A DNA stretch of 64,000 nucleotides from DASWJZ01 sp963846475 (lineage in GTDB: Bacteria; Pseudomonadota; Alphaproteobacteria; Rhizobiales; Afifellaceae). The stretch is taken from positions 693,111-757,110 of the forward strand of contig CAWJVZ010000003.1 in NCBI GenBank assembly GCA_963846475.1. The letters are read 5' to 3'. Shown one piece after another: positions 44,804 to 53,621 of the stretch. The notes below the pieces were generated by a model, which saw only the letters and a list, made by a program, of their open reading frames with translations, was not told where the DNA came from and ran no database searches. The translations under genes were made by a program, and so were the position numbers. Numbering within the stretch: position 1 is the first letter of the stretch; every line of letters starts with the position of its first letter.

Positions 44804-45586
44804 ATGAGCGGGCGGCTTCATCATCGCGTCGCGATCGTCGTCGGCGCCGCGCGCGGCATCGGCGCCGGTATCGCCGAGCGGTTCGTCGAGGAGGGCGCCT
44901 CAGTCATCATCGCGGACACGGAGGAAGAGGCCGGCCGAGCCACCGCGGAGCGGCTCGCAAAGATCGGGCCGACGGGCTTCGTGCGGGCGGACATCAGCGA
45001 CAAGGCCGGCGCGGAAGCCGCCGTGGCGGCAGCGCTGGAAAAATTTGAGCGCCTCGACATTTTGGTGCAGAACGCCGGCATCTATCCTTGGACGCTGATC
45101 GAAAACATCTCGGCGGAGGAATGGGACCGGGTGCTGGCGGTGAACCTGCGCGGCACGTTCCTCGCCGCGCAGGCCTGCCTGAAGCCGATGAAGGCGCAGC
45201 GCTACGGCCGCATGGTGTTCACCTCGTCGATCACCGGCCCGCGCGTCTCGAGCCCCGGCCACGGCCATTATTCGGCGAGCAAGGCGGGCATCAACGGCTT
45301 CATCAAGGCGGCGGCCCTTGAGTTCGCCGCGTATGGCATCACCGTCAACGGCGTAGAGCCCGGCAACATCCTGACCGAGGGCATGCAGCTGCACCGGAGC
45401 GCCGAATTCATCAGGACGATGGAGGACGCGGTGCCGCTCGGCCGGCTCGGCACGCCGCGCGACGTGGCCAACGCCGCCCTGTTCCTCGCCTCCGAGGAGG
45501 CCGAATACATCACCGGCACGACGATCGTCGTGGACGGCGGCCAGACGCTGCCGGAAGGCCGCGATTTTCGCATTAAGCCGGAGTGA
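44804..45586 (+). CDS. SDR-family NAD(P)-dependent dehydrogenase
   Basis: A 260-residue classical SDR: AIVVGAARGIGAGIAE (cofactor motif), LVQNAGIYPWTL in place of NNAG, catalytic Ser in FTSSITGPRV, YSASK pair, and PLGRLGTPRDVANAALFLASEEAEYITGTTIVVDGGQTL at the end. It resembles 3-oxoacyl-ACP reductase-type sugar or polyol dehydrogenases. Neighbours (cupin, ribokinase) and the upstream sugar importer suggest sugar catabolism, but the nuclease block interrupts the cluster. The frame is intact. Confidence 0.86.
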   Translation: MSGRLHHRVAIVVGAARGIGAGIAERFVEEGASVIIADTEEEAGRATAERLAKIGPTGFVRADISDKAGAEAAVAAALEKFERLDILVQNAGIYPWTLIENISAEEWDRVLAVNLRGTFLAAQACLKPMKAQRYGRMVFTSSITGPRVSSPGHGHYSASKAGINGFIKAAALEFAAYGITVNGVEPGNILTEGMQLHRSAEFIRTMEDAVPLGRLGTPRDVANAALFLASEEAEYITGTTIVVDGGQTLPEGRDFRIKPE

Positions 45587-45683
45587 GGGAGCGGCGCCCG
45601 CGCTTTGCATTGCCGCCCGCCGCCCCGGCCGTTAGGCTGCAGGTGCGAGAGCCACCTCGGCGCGCATTGACCTGGAGCTTTCC

Positions 45684-46172
45684 ATGTCAGGCCATGACCA
45701 CAGGCACGCTCCTCCTGCCGGGGCGATCGACTGGAGGGAGCACGGCGTAAAAGTGATCCCGGGCAGCTCGGTCGATCCGAACACGCCGCAGACGCCGGGC
45801 ATGTCGCGCGCCGCCGCGGTGGACCGCGCGCGCGCCGGCGCCGAAAAGATCTGGGCCGGCACGGTGACCATCCACGCCAACGCCAAGACCGGCGCGCACC
45901 ATCACGGCGACCTGGAAAGCATCATCTACGTGGTGAAGGGCCGCGCCCGGATGCGCTGGGGCGACCGGCTCGAATATGTCGCCGAGGCCGACCCCGGCGA
46001 CTTCATCTTCGTGCCGCCCTACGTGCCGCACCAGGAGATCAACGCCAGCCGCGACGAGACGCTGGAATGCGTGGTCATCCGCTCCGGCCAGGAGCCGGTC
46101 GTCGTCAATCTCGACATCGAGATGGCCGAGGCGCCCGCAGAGGTGCTCTGGAGGGACCCGATCCACCGCTAG
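45684..46172 (+). CDS. Cupin-domain protein
   Basis: A 162-residue single-domain cupin. TGAHHHGDLESIIYVVKGRARMRWG gives the first cupin motif (HxH...E) and PGDFIFVPPYVPHQEIN the second (G-D...P...H). The metal ligands are present, so it may be a small dioxygenase, isomerase or sugar-binding protein. It begins MSGHDHRHAPPAG, an His-rich start. It lies 97 bases after the SDR gene on the same strand. Substrate unknown. Confidence 0.8.
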   Translation: MSGHDHRHAPPAGAIDWREHGVKVIPGSSVDPNTPQTPGMSRAAAVDRARAGAEKIWAGTVTIHANAKTGAHHHGDLESIIYVVKGRARMRWGDRLEYVAEADPGDFIFVPPYVPHQEINASRDETLECVVIRSGQEPVVVNLDIEMAEAPAEVLWRDPIHR

Positions 46173-46331
46173 GGGTGTGTTCTGCGGGGCGCCCTTCGAA
46201 TTAGGGTCGTAAGGCAGCGGGGCCGTGCCAAGGCTCATGCTCGATCGCAGGATGTCGCCGAGCCCGCCTGAGGAGTCGCCGAGGCACCGCTGCGTGCGGC
46301 GTGGCGGGCGAGGCAGTGAAGGGGAAAGCGC

Positions 46332-47228
46332 GTGATAAGAGCGTTCGGATCGATCAATCTCGACCTCATCGGCGGCGTCGAGCGCCTGCCGCGGCCGGGC
46401 GAAACGGTTTCGGGCGGCCCCTTCGCCACGGCGCCGGGCGGCAAGGGGGCCAACCAAGCGCTGGCGGCGCGCCGTGCCGGGGCTGCCGTGCAGATGATCG
46501 GCGCGGTGGGAAAGGACGCCTTTGCGGAGCCGGCGCTTTGGCTGCTGCGCGCCGGCGGGGTCGATCTATCGGAGTTGCGCGAAGTTGAGGGCGCGACCGG
46601 CGTGGCGCTGATCCTCGTCGATGCGGCCGGTGAAAACGTCATCGCCGTGATGCCGGGAGCCAATGCGAGTGTTGCGGAAGCCGATGCGGAGGGGCTGGAT
46701 TTCTCGCCGCAGGATGTGATGCTGCTGCAGCTGGAGGTGCCGGTGGCGGCGATCGAAGCCGCGGCGCGTCGCGCCAGAGCGGCGGGAGCCCGCGCGCTCC
46801 TCAATTTCGCGCCGTTCCGTGCCGACGGGTTGGGCCTCTTGGCGCATGTCACCCACCTCATCGTCAACGAGAGCGAAGCGGCGCTGATCGCCAAGGCGGC
46901 CGGCCTGCCGGCGGGCTCGATCGAGGAGCAGGCGGCGGCGCTCGCCGAAAAATTCGCGCTGACGGTGATCGTCACGCTCGGCAAGGACGGCGTTCTCGCG
47001 GTGGAAGAGGGGAGGGTGGTGCGGGCGGCGGCGCTGCCGGTCCGGGCGGTGGACACGGTTGGGGCCGGCGACACGTTTTGCGGCTATCTCGCAGCGGCTT
47101 TTTCCGAAGGCCTGCCGCTCGGCCAGGCGCTTTCGCTGGCAGCAGCGGCGGCGAGCCTTGCCTGCACGAAACCAGGGGCGCAGCCCGCCATTCCGATGCG
47201 CGACGAGGTGGACGCGGTCAGCCGCTGA
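46332..47228 (+). CDS. Ribokinase-like PfkB-family sugar kinase
   Basis: A 298-residue kinase that uses ATP to phosphorylate a sugar. FGSINLDLIGGVERLPRPGETVSGGPFATAPGGKGANQALAARR is the ribokinase start, and AVDTVGAGDTFCGYLAAA holds the catalytic Asp and anion hole (DTxGAGD). VTLGKDGVLAVEEG is also typical. It starts at GTG after GGGGAAAG. Ribokinase is the closest guess, but related kinases act on other pentoses or nucleosides. It fits downstream of the FrcABC-like importer and converges on the SLC13-type gene, overlapping it by 11 bases at the 3' ends. Confidence 0.85.
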   Translation: MIRAFGSINLDLIGGVERLPRPGETVSGGPFATAPGGKGANQALAARRAGAAVQMIGAVGKDAFAEPALWLLRAGGVDLSELREVEGATGVALILVDAAGENVIAVMPGANASVAEADAEGLDFSPQDVMLLQLEVPVAAIEAAARRARAAGARALLNFAPFRADGLGLLAHVTHLIVNESEAALIAKAAGLPAGSIEEQAAALAEKFALTVIVTLGKDGVLAVEEGRVVRAAALPVRAVDTVGAGDTFCGYLAAAFSEGLPLGQALSLAAAAASLACTKPGAQPAIPMRDEVDAVSR

Positions 47229-49001
47229 AGGGGAAGACCAGCGCGATCAGCGGCACGCCGACGATGAGGACGAGGATCGACAGCGGTAGGCCGAGCCGCC
47301 AGTAATCGCCGAAGCGGTAGCCGCCGGGACCCATGACCAGGGTGTTGCACTGGTGGCCGATCGGCGTGAGGAAGTCGCAGGCGGCGCCGAGCGCCACCGC
47401 GATCAGGAAGGGGTCGGCATTGTAGCCGAGATCGACGGCGAAGGTCGCCGCGATCGGCGCCATGACCAGCACCGTCGCCGCATTGTTGAGGAACGGCGTC
47501 ACCGCCATCGCCGCCACCAGGATGAGGGCGAGCGCACCGGAGGGCGGCAGCACGCCCGCCGCACCGGACAGCCAGGCCGCGATCAGGTCGGTGGCGCCGG
47601 TCGTCTGCATGGCCTCGCTCACCGGGATCAGCGCGCCGATGAGGATCAAGAGCGGCCATTCGATGACATCGTAGGCTTCACGAAGGCTGAGCGAGCGCAC
47701 CAGGATCAGTATGAGCGCGGCGCTGAAAAAGCCGAAGGCGACGGGCACGATCTGCAACGCAACGAGCAGCATGGCCGCGGCGAGGACGAGGATCGGAACG
47801 TAGCGGCGGCGGTCGCGCCCGAGCCTGATGTCGCGCGCGGCGAGCGGCAGAGCGCGAAGCTCGCCGAGAACCTCCGGCATATGCGTGAGGTCGCCCTGCA
47901 GGACGATGACGTCGCCAGGCCGGAATCGCACGGAGCGCAGGCGGTGCGTGAGCCGCTCACCGCGGCGGCTGACCGCCAGCAGCGCGACCTGGAACCGCTC
48001 GGCCAGGTGCAACTGGGTGGGCGTATGGTCGACAAGCGGCGAATCGACGGTGACGACGGCCTCCATCACCCCGAAGTTCTCCGCACTGGTGTCCGGCTCG
48101 GCGGCCGCCTCTTCACCGCCCGCAAGCCGGAGTTTTCCGAGCGCCACGACCCGCTCAAGCGCCGCCGGCTCGCCCTCCAGGAGGAGCATGTCGCCGGCAT
48201 TCAGCGTCCAGCCCGGCGAGGGCGTATAGCGGCGGAAACGCTCGCGGATGATCGTCGGAATTTCGACCTCGCCTTCCGCCAGCTTCTCCAGATCGGCGAC
48301 GGTCTGGCCGACCAGCGGCGAATCCTCCGGCAGAAGCGACCTCGGTCGTATAGCCCTTGATGTTGAACGCTGCGTCGAGCGCAGCCGCGCCCTTGCGGCG
48401 CCGGCAGCAGCTTGTAGCCGAAGGCGAGGAAGAGGACGCCGAGCGCGGCGATGCTCGCCCCAACCGGCGTGAAGTCGAACATCTCGAAAGGCGCGCCGAC
48501 GAGCTCCTCGCGCATGCGCGACACGATGATGTTGGGCGAGGTGCCGATCAGGGTCATGGTGCCGCCGAGGAGCGAGCCGAACGCCATCGGCATGAGTAGA
48601 TAGGAGGGCGAGGTATTGGTCCGCTTCGCCAGCTGGAAAGCGACCGGCATCAGCATAGCGAGTGCGCCGATGTTCTTGACGAAGGCGGACAGCAGGGTGA
48701 CGGCGCCGACGAGGACGATGAGCACCGCGCGCTCGGACGTCAGATACGGGCCGACGCGCTGCAGCGCGAGCTCGACGATGCCGGAGCGGGCGACGGCGGC
48801 GCTGACCAGAAGGGCGGAAGCGACGATGATGACGATGTCGTCGCTGAAGCCGGAAAACGCCTCTTCCGCCGGAACGATGCCGACCACAACGGCCGCGAAG
48901 AGGGACAGCATCGCCACCAGGTCGTAGCGAAGCCGCCCCCAGACGAAGAGGCCCATCATCCCGATGACGACGGCGAAGGCGAGGCCCTGCTGCAGCGTCA
49001 T
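47218..49001 (-). CDS. SLC13/DASS-type anion permease with two TrkA-C domains, two frame breaks
   Basis: A divalent anion/sodium symporter-like membrane protein of about 590 residues when reconstructed. The first half ends in GTSPNIIVSRM, the family SNT-like signature, and the second in TPFLNNAATVLVMAPIA; between them lie two cytoplasmic RCK_C/TrkA-C domains (SPLVGQTVADLEKL and SPLVDHTPTQLHLAERF), as in citrate/sulfate or ArsB-like transporters of the YbhI/SAC1 type. Extra bases near 48,409 and 48,346 break the frame in the first TrkA-C domain; removing one base each gives LLPARKGAAALDAAFNIKGY and EVLLPEDSPLVGQTVA. Substrate could be sulfate or dicarboxylate. Confidence 0.78.
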
Positions 49002-49020
49002 GCCGGCCGTCCGACAGGGA

Positions 49021-49530
49021 TCAAGGGCGGCCCGCGACCATTTCGGGGCTGGCTACAGTCTCGGCGGGCGTGGATGGCGGCTCTTGGTCGGCCTCGACGA
49101 CCTTGCGGTTGCGGTGCGGCTCGGAAATCTCGCGGAGCGTTTCCTGGATCTGCTCGCGGCTTTCGACAGCCTTCGCCAGATCGCTGAGGGTGACGATGCC
49201 GATCGGCCGCCCTTCATCGTTCAAGACAGGCATGCGGCGGATCTGCCGTTCGCGCATCTGCGCGAACGCGGCCTCCACGGAATCGTCCTCGCGGCAGGAG
49301 AAGATCGTCGCGGACATGATGTCGCGGACGGCTACTTCGGCGGAATTGCGGCCGTCGACGACGAGGCGAAGGATGATGTCGCGGTCGGTCAGGATGCCCT
49401 CGATCCGCTCCGGAGTCCCGATCAGGACGGCGCCGACGTCGAGCTCCGCCATCTGCGTCGCCGCCGCCTGCACCGTGGCCGCCGGGTCGACCGGATCGAC
49501 GCCGCGGCTCATCACCTCAGCCACCTTCAT
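49021..49530 (-). CDS. Tandem CBS-domain protein
   Basis: A 169-residue cytoplasmic protein with two CBS domains (about residues 1-65 and 70-130; VAEVMSRGVDPVDPAATVQAA, GILTDRDIILRLV and VRDIMSATIFSCREDDSVEAA, GIVTLSDLAKAV) and an acidic tail. Paired CBS domains bind adenine nucleotides and sense energy state. The GILTDRDI and GIVTLSDL signatures are typical. Two genes (this and the anion permease) lie on the same strand with a 19-base gap, so the protein may regulate or be co-expressed with the transporter. Confidence 0.85.
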   Translation of the reverse strand: MKVAEVMSRGVDPVDPAATVQAAATQMAELDVGAVLIGTPERIEGILTDRDIILRLVVDGRNSAEVAVRDIMSATIFSCREDDSVEAAFAQMRERQIRRMPVLNDEGRPIGIVTLSDLAKAVESREQIQETLREISEPHRNRKVVEADQEPPSTPAETVASPEMVAGRP

Positions 49531-49651
49531 GAAGCTGCCCCAACGCCCCGTCCCGTCGCTGTGTAGAACGCCGGGCCATGGAGCGGCGTTCCGGCATTCC
49601 TCCTGAGCGGCAGCCTTGGATAGAGGCGTCGCTGCGGCGAGGAAAGCGGAA

Positions 49652-50173
49652 TCAAGCCCTGAGCAGGTCCTCCAGGTCGAGCCTCTGCGTCGTCATGGCG
49701 AGCGAACCGTCGGCATTGCGCGGCCATTCCGCCTCGGGCCGGTCCCAGTAGAGCTCCACGCCGTTCTCGTCGGGGTCGCGGAGATATAGCGCCTGGCTGA
49801 CGCCATGGTCGCTGGCGCCATCGAGCTGGATGCCGGCCTTGATAAGCCTGCGCAGCGCGTCCGCAAGGGCAGCGCGGGTCGGGTAGAGGATGGCGAGGTG
49901 GTAGAGCCCGGTGGAGCGCGGGGGCGGCGGCGAGCCGCCCTGGCTCTCCCAGGTGTTGAGACCGATGTGGTGATGGTAGTCGCCGGCCGCGATGAAGGCC
50001 GCGCCCGTCCCATAGCGCTGCGTCAATCCGAAGCCGAGCACGTCGCGGTAGAAGGCGAGCGCCCGGTCGATATCCGCGACCTTGAGGTGGACATGGCCGA
50101 TCCGCGTGCCGGGATCGATGGGGGCGGAGAGCGAGGTCTCCGCGATGCGCGCTTGCGCGGTCTGGTCTAGCAT
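49652..50173 (-). CDS. VOC-family ring-cleavage-dioxygenase-like protein (CatE type)
   Basis: A 173-residue protein with one vicinal-oxygen-chelate module. RIGHVHLKVADIDRALAFYRDVLGFGL provides the first His, HHIGLNTWES the second and ENGVELYWDRP the Glu; these are the metal ligands of glyoxalase/dioxygenase folds. The form RIGHVHLKV and GLYHLAILYPTRAALADALRRL is like CatE-type catechol-2,3-dioxygenases, but half the usual length. It may act on a small dioxygenated substrate. The gene stands alone. Confidence 0.82.
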   Translation of the reverse strand: MLDQTAQARIAETSLSAPIDPGTRIGHVHLKVADIDRALAFYRDVLGFGLTQRYGTGAAFIAAGDYHHHIGLNTWESQGGSPPPPRSTGLYHLAILYPTRAALADALRRLIKAGIQLDGASDHGVSQALYLRDPDENGVELYWDRPEAEWPRNADGSLAMTTQRLDLEDLLRA

Positions 50174-50279
50174 GGTGCATATCTAGGCGCGCCGGGCCGG
50201 GCCGGCCAGCAGGCAGGCGGTGGACGGATTGTTCAAGGGGGCCGGCCCGCACCGGCCGGCCCCCCTGACCGTGAAAATG

Positions 50280-50786
50280 CTACGGCGTCTTGTCGAGCTT
50301 CTGGACATGCTCCAGGTGCATCTGGACGACCGGCAGCGTCTTCTGGGCGTGCGCCTTGAGCGCCTCGTTGTCGCCGCCTTCGGCATAGGATTGCATCAGA
50401 GCCACCGCCTCTTCGTGGGCGGCGACCTGCGCGTCGATATAGGCGGCATCGAAGTCCGGGATGTTGGCGGCGTTCATGGCATCGAAAGGCAGCTTGTGCT
50501 GTTCGGCCATCGCCCCGGGCGGCGTGATGTCGAGGCCGGATTCCTGCACGGCGGCGAGCAATTCCTCGCTCGACTTGCCGTGGTCGGCGATCATCATCTG
50601 CGCGAATTCCTTCACCTCGGCGCTCTCTGCCTTCTCCAGGGCGGAGGTGCTCGACTGGATCTCGAACATGTCGGAGCTGGCGGCCATGGTGACGAACTCC
50701 TCGGCCGGCGGAGGGGCCATCTGTGCCATGGCGGCGGAAGCGAGGAAGGCGAGCGCGGCTGCGGCGGACAAAAGCTGAATTTTCAT
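50280..50786 (-). CDS. DUF4142-domain periplasmic protein (stress-inducible type)
   Basis: A 168-residue protein with a signal peptide ending SAAMAQM. The mature part is helical: EEFVTMAASSDMFEIQSS, ALEKAESAEVKEFAQMMIADHGKSSEEL, and a second helix pair AHEEAVALMQSYAEGGDNEALKAHAQKTLPVVQMHLEHVQKLDK. This is DUF4142, a ferritin-like helical domain of unknown role, often induced by stress in Rhizobiales. Thirty or so conserved acidic and His positions could bind metal, but none is proven. It has an EcfG-like promoter. Confidence 0.82.
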   Translation of the reverse strand: MKIQLLSAAAALAFLASAAMAQMAPPPAEEFVTMAASSDMFEIQSSTSALEKAESAEVKEFAQMMIADHGKSSEELLAAVQESGLDITPPGAMAEQHKLPFDAMNAANIPDFDAAYIDAQVAAHEEAVALMQSYAEGGDNEALKAHAQKTLPVVQMHLEHVQKLDKTP

Positions 50787-50836
50787 CTGGTTCTCCGTGA
50801 AGACCGCCGGCTCTGCGGCGATGGTTAGTCGCGATG

Positions 50837-50861
50837 AACGACGTTGCAGCGAAAGAGTTCC
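50837..50861 (-). promoter_or_regulatory. EcfG (general stress response) type promoter
   Basis: On the minus strand GGAAC is followed after exactly 16 bases by CGTT, the consensus recognised by the alphaproteobacterial general-stress sigma factor EcfG. It lies about 50 bases before the ATG of the DUF4142 gene, a family commonly in this regulon. Position and spacing are both right. Confidence 0.7.
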
Positions 50862-51091
50862 ACGCTTTAACATAGTTATACTTGAAGTTCTCATGCGAAG
50901 CGCGGGTCTTTTCAGCTTTTCTCTTGTCGGCTTTCCGACATTGCTACGGCCCAATATTCCTCAGAATTGCGTGCGGTCCGTCCCCTCCAGCGTCGGCTAC
51001 GAGGGGCAAAGCGTCGCGAGGCGGCGGTCTCGCCGGGCGAGCCGCCTTACGATAGAAGAACCCGCAACGGCCGGAGCATCACGCGATCAGC
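50862..51091. other. Intergenic region between DUF4142 and formate dehydrogenase genes
   Basis: Divergent promoter region of about 300 bases in all. Besides the EcfG-like site on the minus strand, I see no clear promoter, operator or hairpin for the formate dehydrogenase direction; a GCGAGGCGGCGGTCTCGCCGG stretch near 51,015 could fold weakly. No small gene is supported. Confidence 0.4.
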
Positions 51092-52795
51092 ATGACCAGC
51101 ATGGACCACGCCGACATCCAGAAATTCGAGCATCCGGGGCGCGGCGGCCGGCGCGCCCGGCCGGTGCCGAAGGGGCGCCAGGTCGATCCGCGCGCGCTGG
51201 AAGAGGTGGAGGCACTGCTTGCTGGCCGGCCGCGCCACCGCGACCTGCTGATCGAGCACCTCCATTTGATCCAGGATGCTTATCGCCAGATCTCCGCGGC
51301 GCATCTCGCCGCTCTTGCCGAGCTGATGCGCGTCCCGCTCGCCGAGGCCTACGAGGTCGCCACGTTCTACGCGCATTTCGACGTGGTGAAGGAGGGCGAC
51401 GCGCCGGTGCCGCCGCTTACGGTGCGGGTCTGCGACAGCCTGACATGCGCCATGTTCGGCGCCGAAAAACTTCTGGCGGAGCTGCAGGGCACGCTCGGCC
51501 CCGGTGTCCGCGTCGTGCGGGCGCCCTGCGTCGGCCTGTGCGACCATGCGCCTGCGGTGGAGGTCGGCCATCATTTCCTGCATAGGGCCGACGCGGCGGC
51601 GGTGATCGAAGCTGTCCGGGGCGACGAGGTGCATCCGCACATCCCTGACTACGTCGGCTTTGACGCGTACGTGGCCGGGGGCGGCTACCGGCTCCTGGAG
51701 CGGGTCCGCTCGGGAGCCCTTAGCGTCGAGGAGGTTCTGAAGGGCCTGGACGACGCCGGCCTGCGCGGGCTGGGCGGGGCCGGTTTTCCGGCCGGCCGCA
51801 AATGGCGCTCCGTCCGCGGCGAGCCGGGACCGCGGCTGATGGCGATCAACGCCGACGAGGGCGAGCCCGGCACCTTCAAGGACCGCCACTATCTCTACAC
51901 CGACCCGCACCGTTTCCTCGAGGGCACGTTGATCGGCGCGCATGCCGTCGAGGCGACGGACGTCTACATCTATCTCCGCGACGAATATCCCATTGCCCGC
52001 GAGATCCTCAGCCGCGAGCTGTCAAAACTCCCGCCGGGTCCGCCGTACATGCATCTTCGGCGTGGCGCCGGCGCCTATATCTGCGGCGAGGAATCCTCGC
52101 TGCTGGAGAGCCTTGAGGGCAAGCGCGGCTATCCCCGCCACAAGCCGCCCTATCCGTTCCAGGTCGGCCTGTTTGGCCAGCCGACGCTGATCAACAATGT
52201 CGAGACGCTCTATTGGGTGCGCGACATCCTGGAGAAGGGCGCGGAGTGGTGGACGAGCTTCGGGCGGAACGGCCGTGTGGGGTTGCGCAGCTTCTCCGTC
52301 TCCGGGCGGGTGAAGGAGCCGGGCATGAAGCTCGCGCCGGCCGGCATTACTGTGCGCGAGCTGATCGCGGAATATTGCGGCGGCATGACCGAGGGTCACG
52401 CTTTTGCGGCCTATCTGCCCGGCGGCGCCTCAGGCGGCATCCTGCCGGCGTCGATGGACGACATCCCGCTCGATTTCGGCACGCTCGAAAAGTACGGATG
52501 CTTCATCGGCTCGGCCGCGGTGATCGTTCTCTCCGACAAGGACGACCTGAAGGCGGCGGCGTTGAACCTGATGCGCTTCTTCGAGGACGAGAGCTGCGGC
52601 CAGTGCACGCCGTGCCGGGTCGGCACGCAAAAAGCGCGCATGCTGATGGAGCAGCCGGTGTGGAACCAGGCACTTCTCGACGAGCTTTCACAGACGATGC
52701 GCGACGCCTCGATCTGCGGCCTCGGCCAGGCGGCCTCGAACCCGCTGACGTCGGTGATGCGCTATTTTCCGGAGCTTTTCGCGGAGGCGGGATGA
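51092..52795 (+). CDS. NAD-dependent formate dehydrogenase beta subunit (fused NuoE/NuoF type)
   Basis: A 567-residue cytoplasmic flavoprotein that passes electrons from the formate-oxidising subunit to NAD. The NuoE part (to about residue 180) has the [2Fe-2S] cysteines in CDSLTCAMFG and CVGLCDHAP. The NuoF part has GLRGLGGAGFPAGRKW and NADEGEPGTFKDR (FMN/NAD) and the [4Fe-4S] motif ESCGQCTPCRVG. Such fused beta subunits pair with alpha subunits of tungsten- or molybdenum-type FDH of methylotrophs (Fdh1B/FdwB). The alpha gene follows after 826 bases, with three opposite-strand genes between. A second ATG nine bases on is possible. Confidence 0.9.
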   Translation: MTSMDHADIQKFEHPGRGGRRARPVPKGRQVDPRALEEVEALLAGRPRHRDLLIEHLHLIQDAYRQISAAHLAALAELMRVPLAEAYEVATFYAHFDVVKEGDAPVPPLTVRVCDSLTCAMFGAEKLLAELQGTLGPGVRVVRAPCVGLCDHAPAVEVGHHFLHRADAAAVIEAVRGDEVHPHIPDYVGFDAYVAGGGYRLLERVRSGALSVEEVLKGLDDAGLRGLGGAGFPAGRKWRSVRGEPGPRLMAINADEGEPGTFKDRHYLYTDPHRFLEGTLIGAHAVEATDVYIYLRDEYPIAREILSRELSKLPPGPPYMHLRRGAGAYICGEESSLLESLEGKRGYPRHKPPYPFQVGLFGQPTLINNVETLYWVRDILEKGAEWWTSFGRNGRVGLRSFSVSGRVKEPGMKLAPAGITVRELIAEYCGGMTEGHAFAAYLPGGASGGILPASMDDIPLDFGTLEKYGCFIGSAAVIVLSDKDDLKAAALNLMRFFEDESCGQCTPCRVGTQKARMLMEQPVWNQALLDELSQTMRDASICGLGQAASNPLTSVMRYFPELFAEAG

Positions 52796-52796
52796 C

Positions 52797-53084
52797 CTAT
52801 TCGGCCGCAGTGTCGAGTGTGAGCGGGATGACGATCAAGGCGGCTCCCGCCGCAAGGGCCTCCTTAACCTCGGCATCAACCCGCAGCTCCTCGACCGAGC
52901 GGGCCTCAGGCAAGGCCCTTCCTTCGGATTTCATATCCTCCGTGACTTCCCACAATGCCGCGGCCGCATTGGCGAGAGCAGTGTCCGCATTGTCAGCTGC
53001 GGCCACACAGCCGGGCAGGTCCGGGAAATACACGCTCCAGAGGGTGTCTGGCTCTTTTTCCAGAATGGCGAAATATCGCGCCAA
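52797..53084 (-). CDS. HicB-like protein, TTG start
   Basis: A 95-residue protein: ARYFAILEKEPDTLWSVYFPDLPGCVAAADNADTALANAAAALW matches the HicB antitoxin domain (partial RNase H fold, with the FPDLPGC signature), and SEGRALPEARSVEEL is the usual following helix. The TTG start is deduced because the domain begins there and the upstream frame is not antitoxin-like. No HicA toxin gene is next to it; instead RelE- and Phd-like genes precede it. It may have become part of their operon or be an orphan. Confidence 0.72.
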   Translation of the reverse strand: MARYFAILEKEPDTLWSVYFPDLPGCVAAADNADTALANAAAALWEVTEDMKSEGRALPEARSVEELRVDAEVKEALAAGAALIVIPLTLDTAAE

Positions 53085-53085
53085 G

Positions 53086-53298
53086 CTATTTGTCGGGCCG
53101 GAAGAGGTGAAGGTCCTCAACGGGCACGAGGGTCTCTTCGCCGGAGGCAAGCCGACGTCCCACCTCCTCGGCGATCCGCATCGTCATTCGGTCCTCGGCC
53201 TCTTCGTCGCCGAGCCGGGCGAGGAGCGAATCGTATTCGCGACGGCTCAGGACCACCAGCTCCTCGCCGGCCTCCGTCTTGAGAAATTGAGGCTTCAT
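53086..53298 (-). CDS. Phd/RelB-like antitoxin
   Basis: A 70-residue protein beginning MKPQFLKTEAGEELVVLSRREYDSLLARLGDEEAEDRM, which is like the start of prevent-host-death-type antitoxins (a short strand, then ExLVxLxxxEYxxL). The rest is helical and acidic (EEVGRRLASGEETLVPVEDLH). AAGGTG eight bases before the ATG decides this start over a GTG nine bases upstream. It lies just after the RelE-like gene. It would neutralise the toxin and repress the operon. The toxin-first order is less common. Confidence 0.7.
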   Translation of the reverse strand: MKPQFLKTEAGEELVVLSRREYDSLLARLGDEEAEDRMTMRIAEEVGRRLASGEETLVPVEDLHLFRPDK

Positions 53299-53310
53299 GA
53301 GCAACACACC

Positions 53311-53556
53311 TTACTTGTAAACATCTCGACGGTGTCCGACGGCTCGGATCTCGAGAGTGTCACTGTGCTCGACCAGAATGACTCGATAGTCGCCCTCTCG
53401 TATTCGAAGATTGACGGAACCGACCATTCGCTTGACGTCGCCCGAACCGTTCACGCCGTATCTGTAGAGCGCCGCCAGGATACGCTCTTGCACCGCCGCG
53501 GGCAATTTGCCGAACGCCTTGGCCGCCGAGACAGAAAATACGAGCGTCTTGCTCAT
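53311..53556 (-). CDS. RelE/ParE-family toxin
   Basis: An 81-residue protein with the RelE fold features: SKTLVFSVSAAKAFGKLPAAVQERILAALYRYGVNGSGDVKRM, then VNLRIREGDYRVILVEHSDTLEIRAVGHRRDVYK, where R-x-G-x-Y-R and HRxxVY are family signatures. RelE toxins cut mRNA on the ribosome; ParE members poison gyrase. The GxYRV and HRRDVY ends favour RelE. The gene heads an operon with the antitoxin-like and HicB-like genes, divergent from the formate dehydrogenase alpha gene 66 bases away. Confidence 0.82.
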   Translation of the reverse strand: MSKTLVFSVSAAKAFGKLPAAVQERILAALYRYGVNGSGDVKRMVGSVNLRIREGDYRVILVEHSDTLEIRAVGHRRDVYK

Positions 53557-53621
53557 GTGCCTAGCATTGTTGTGAGGATCATGGCGCGCAAGAGAGCGAC
53601 CGCCCCAGAGAGGTCGATTGC

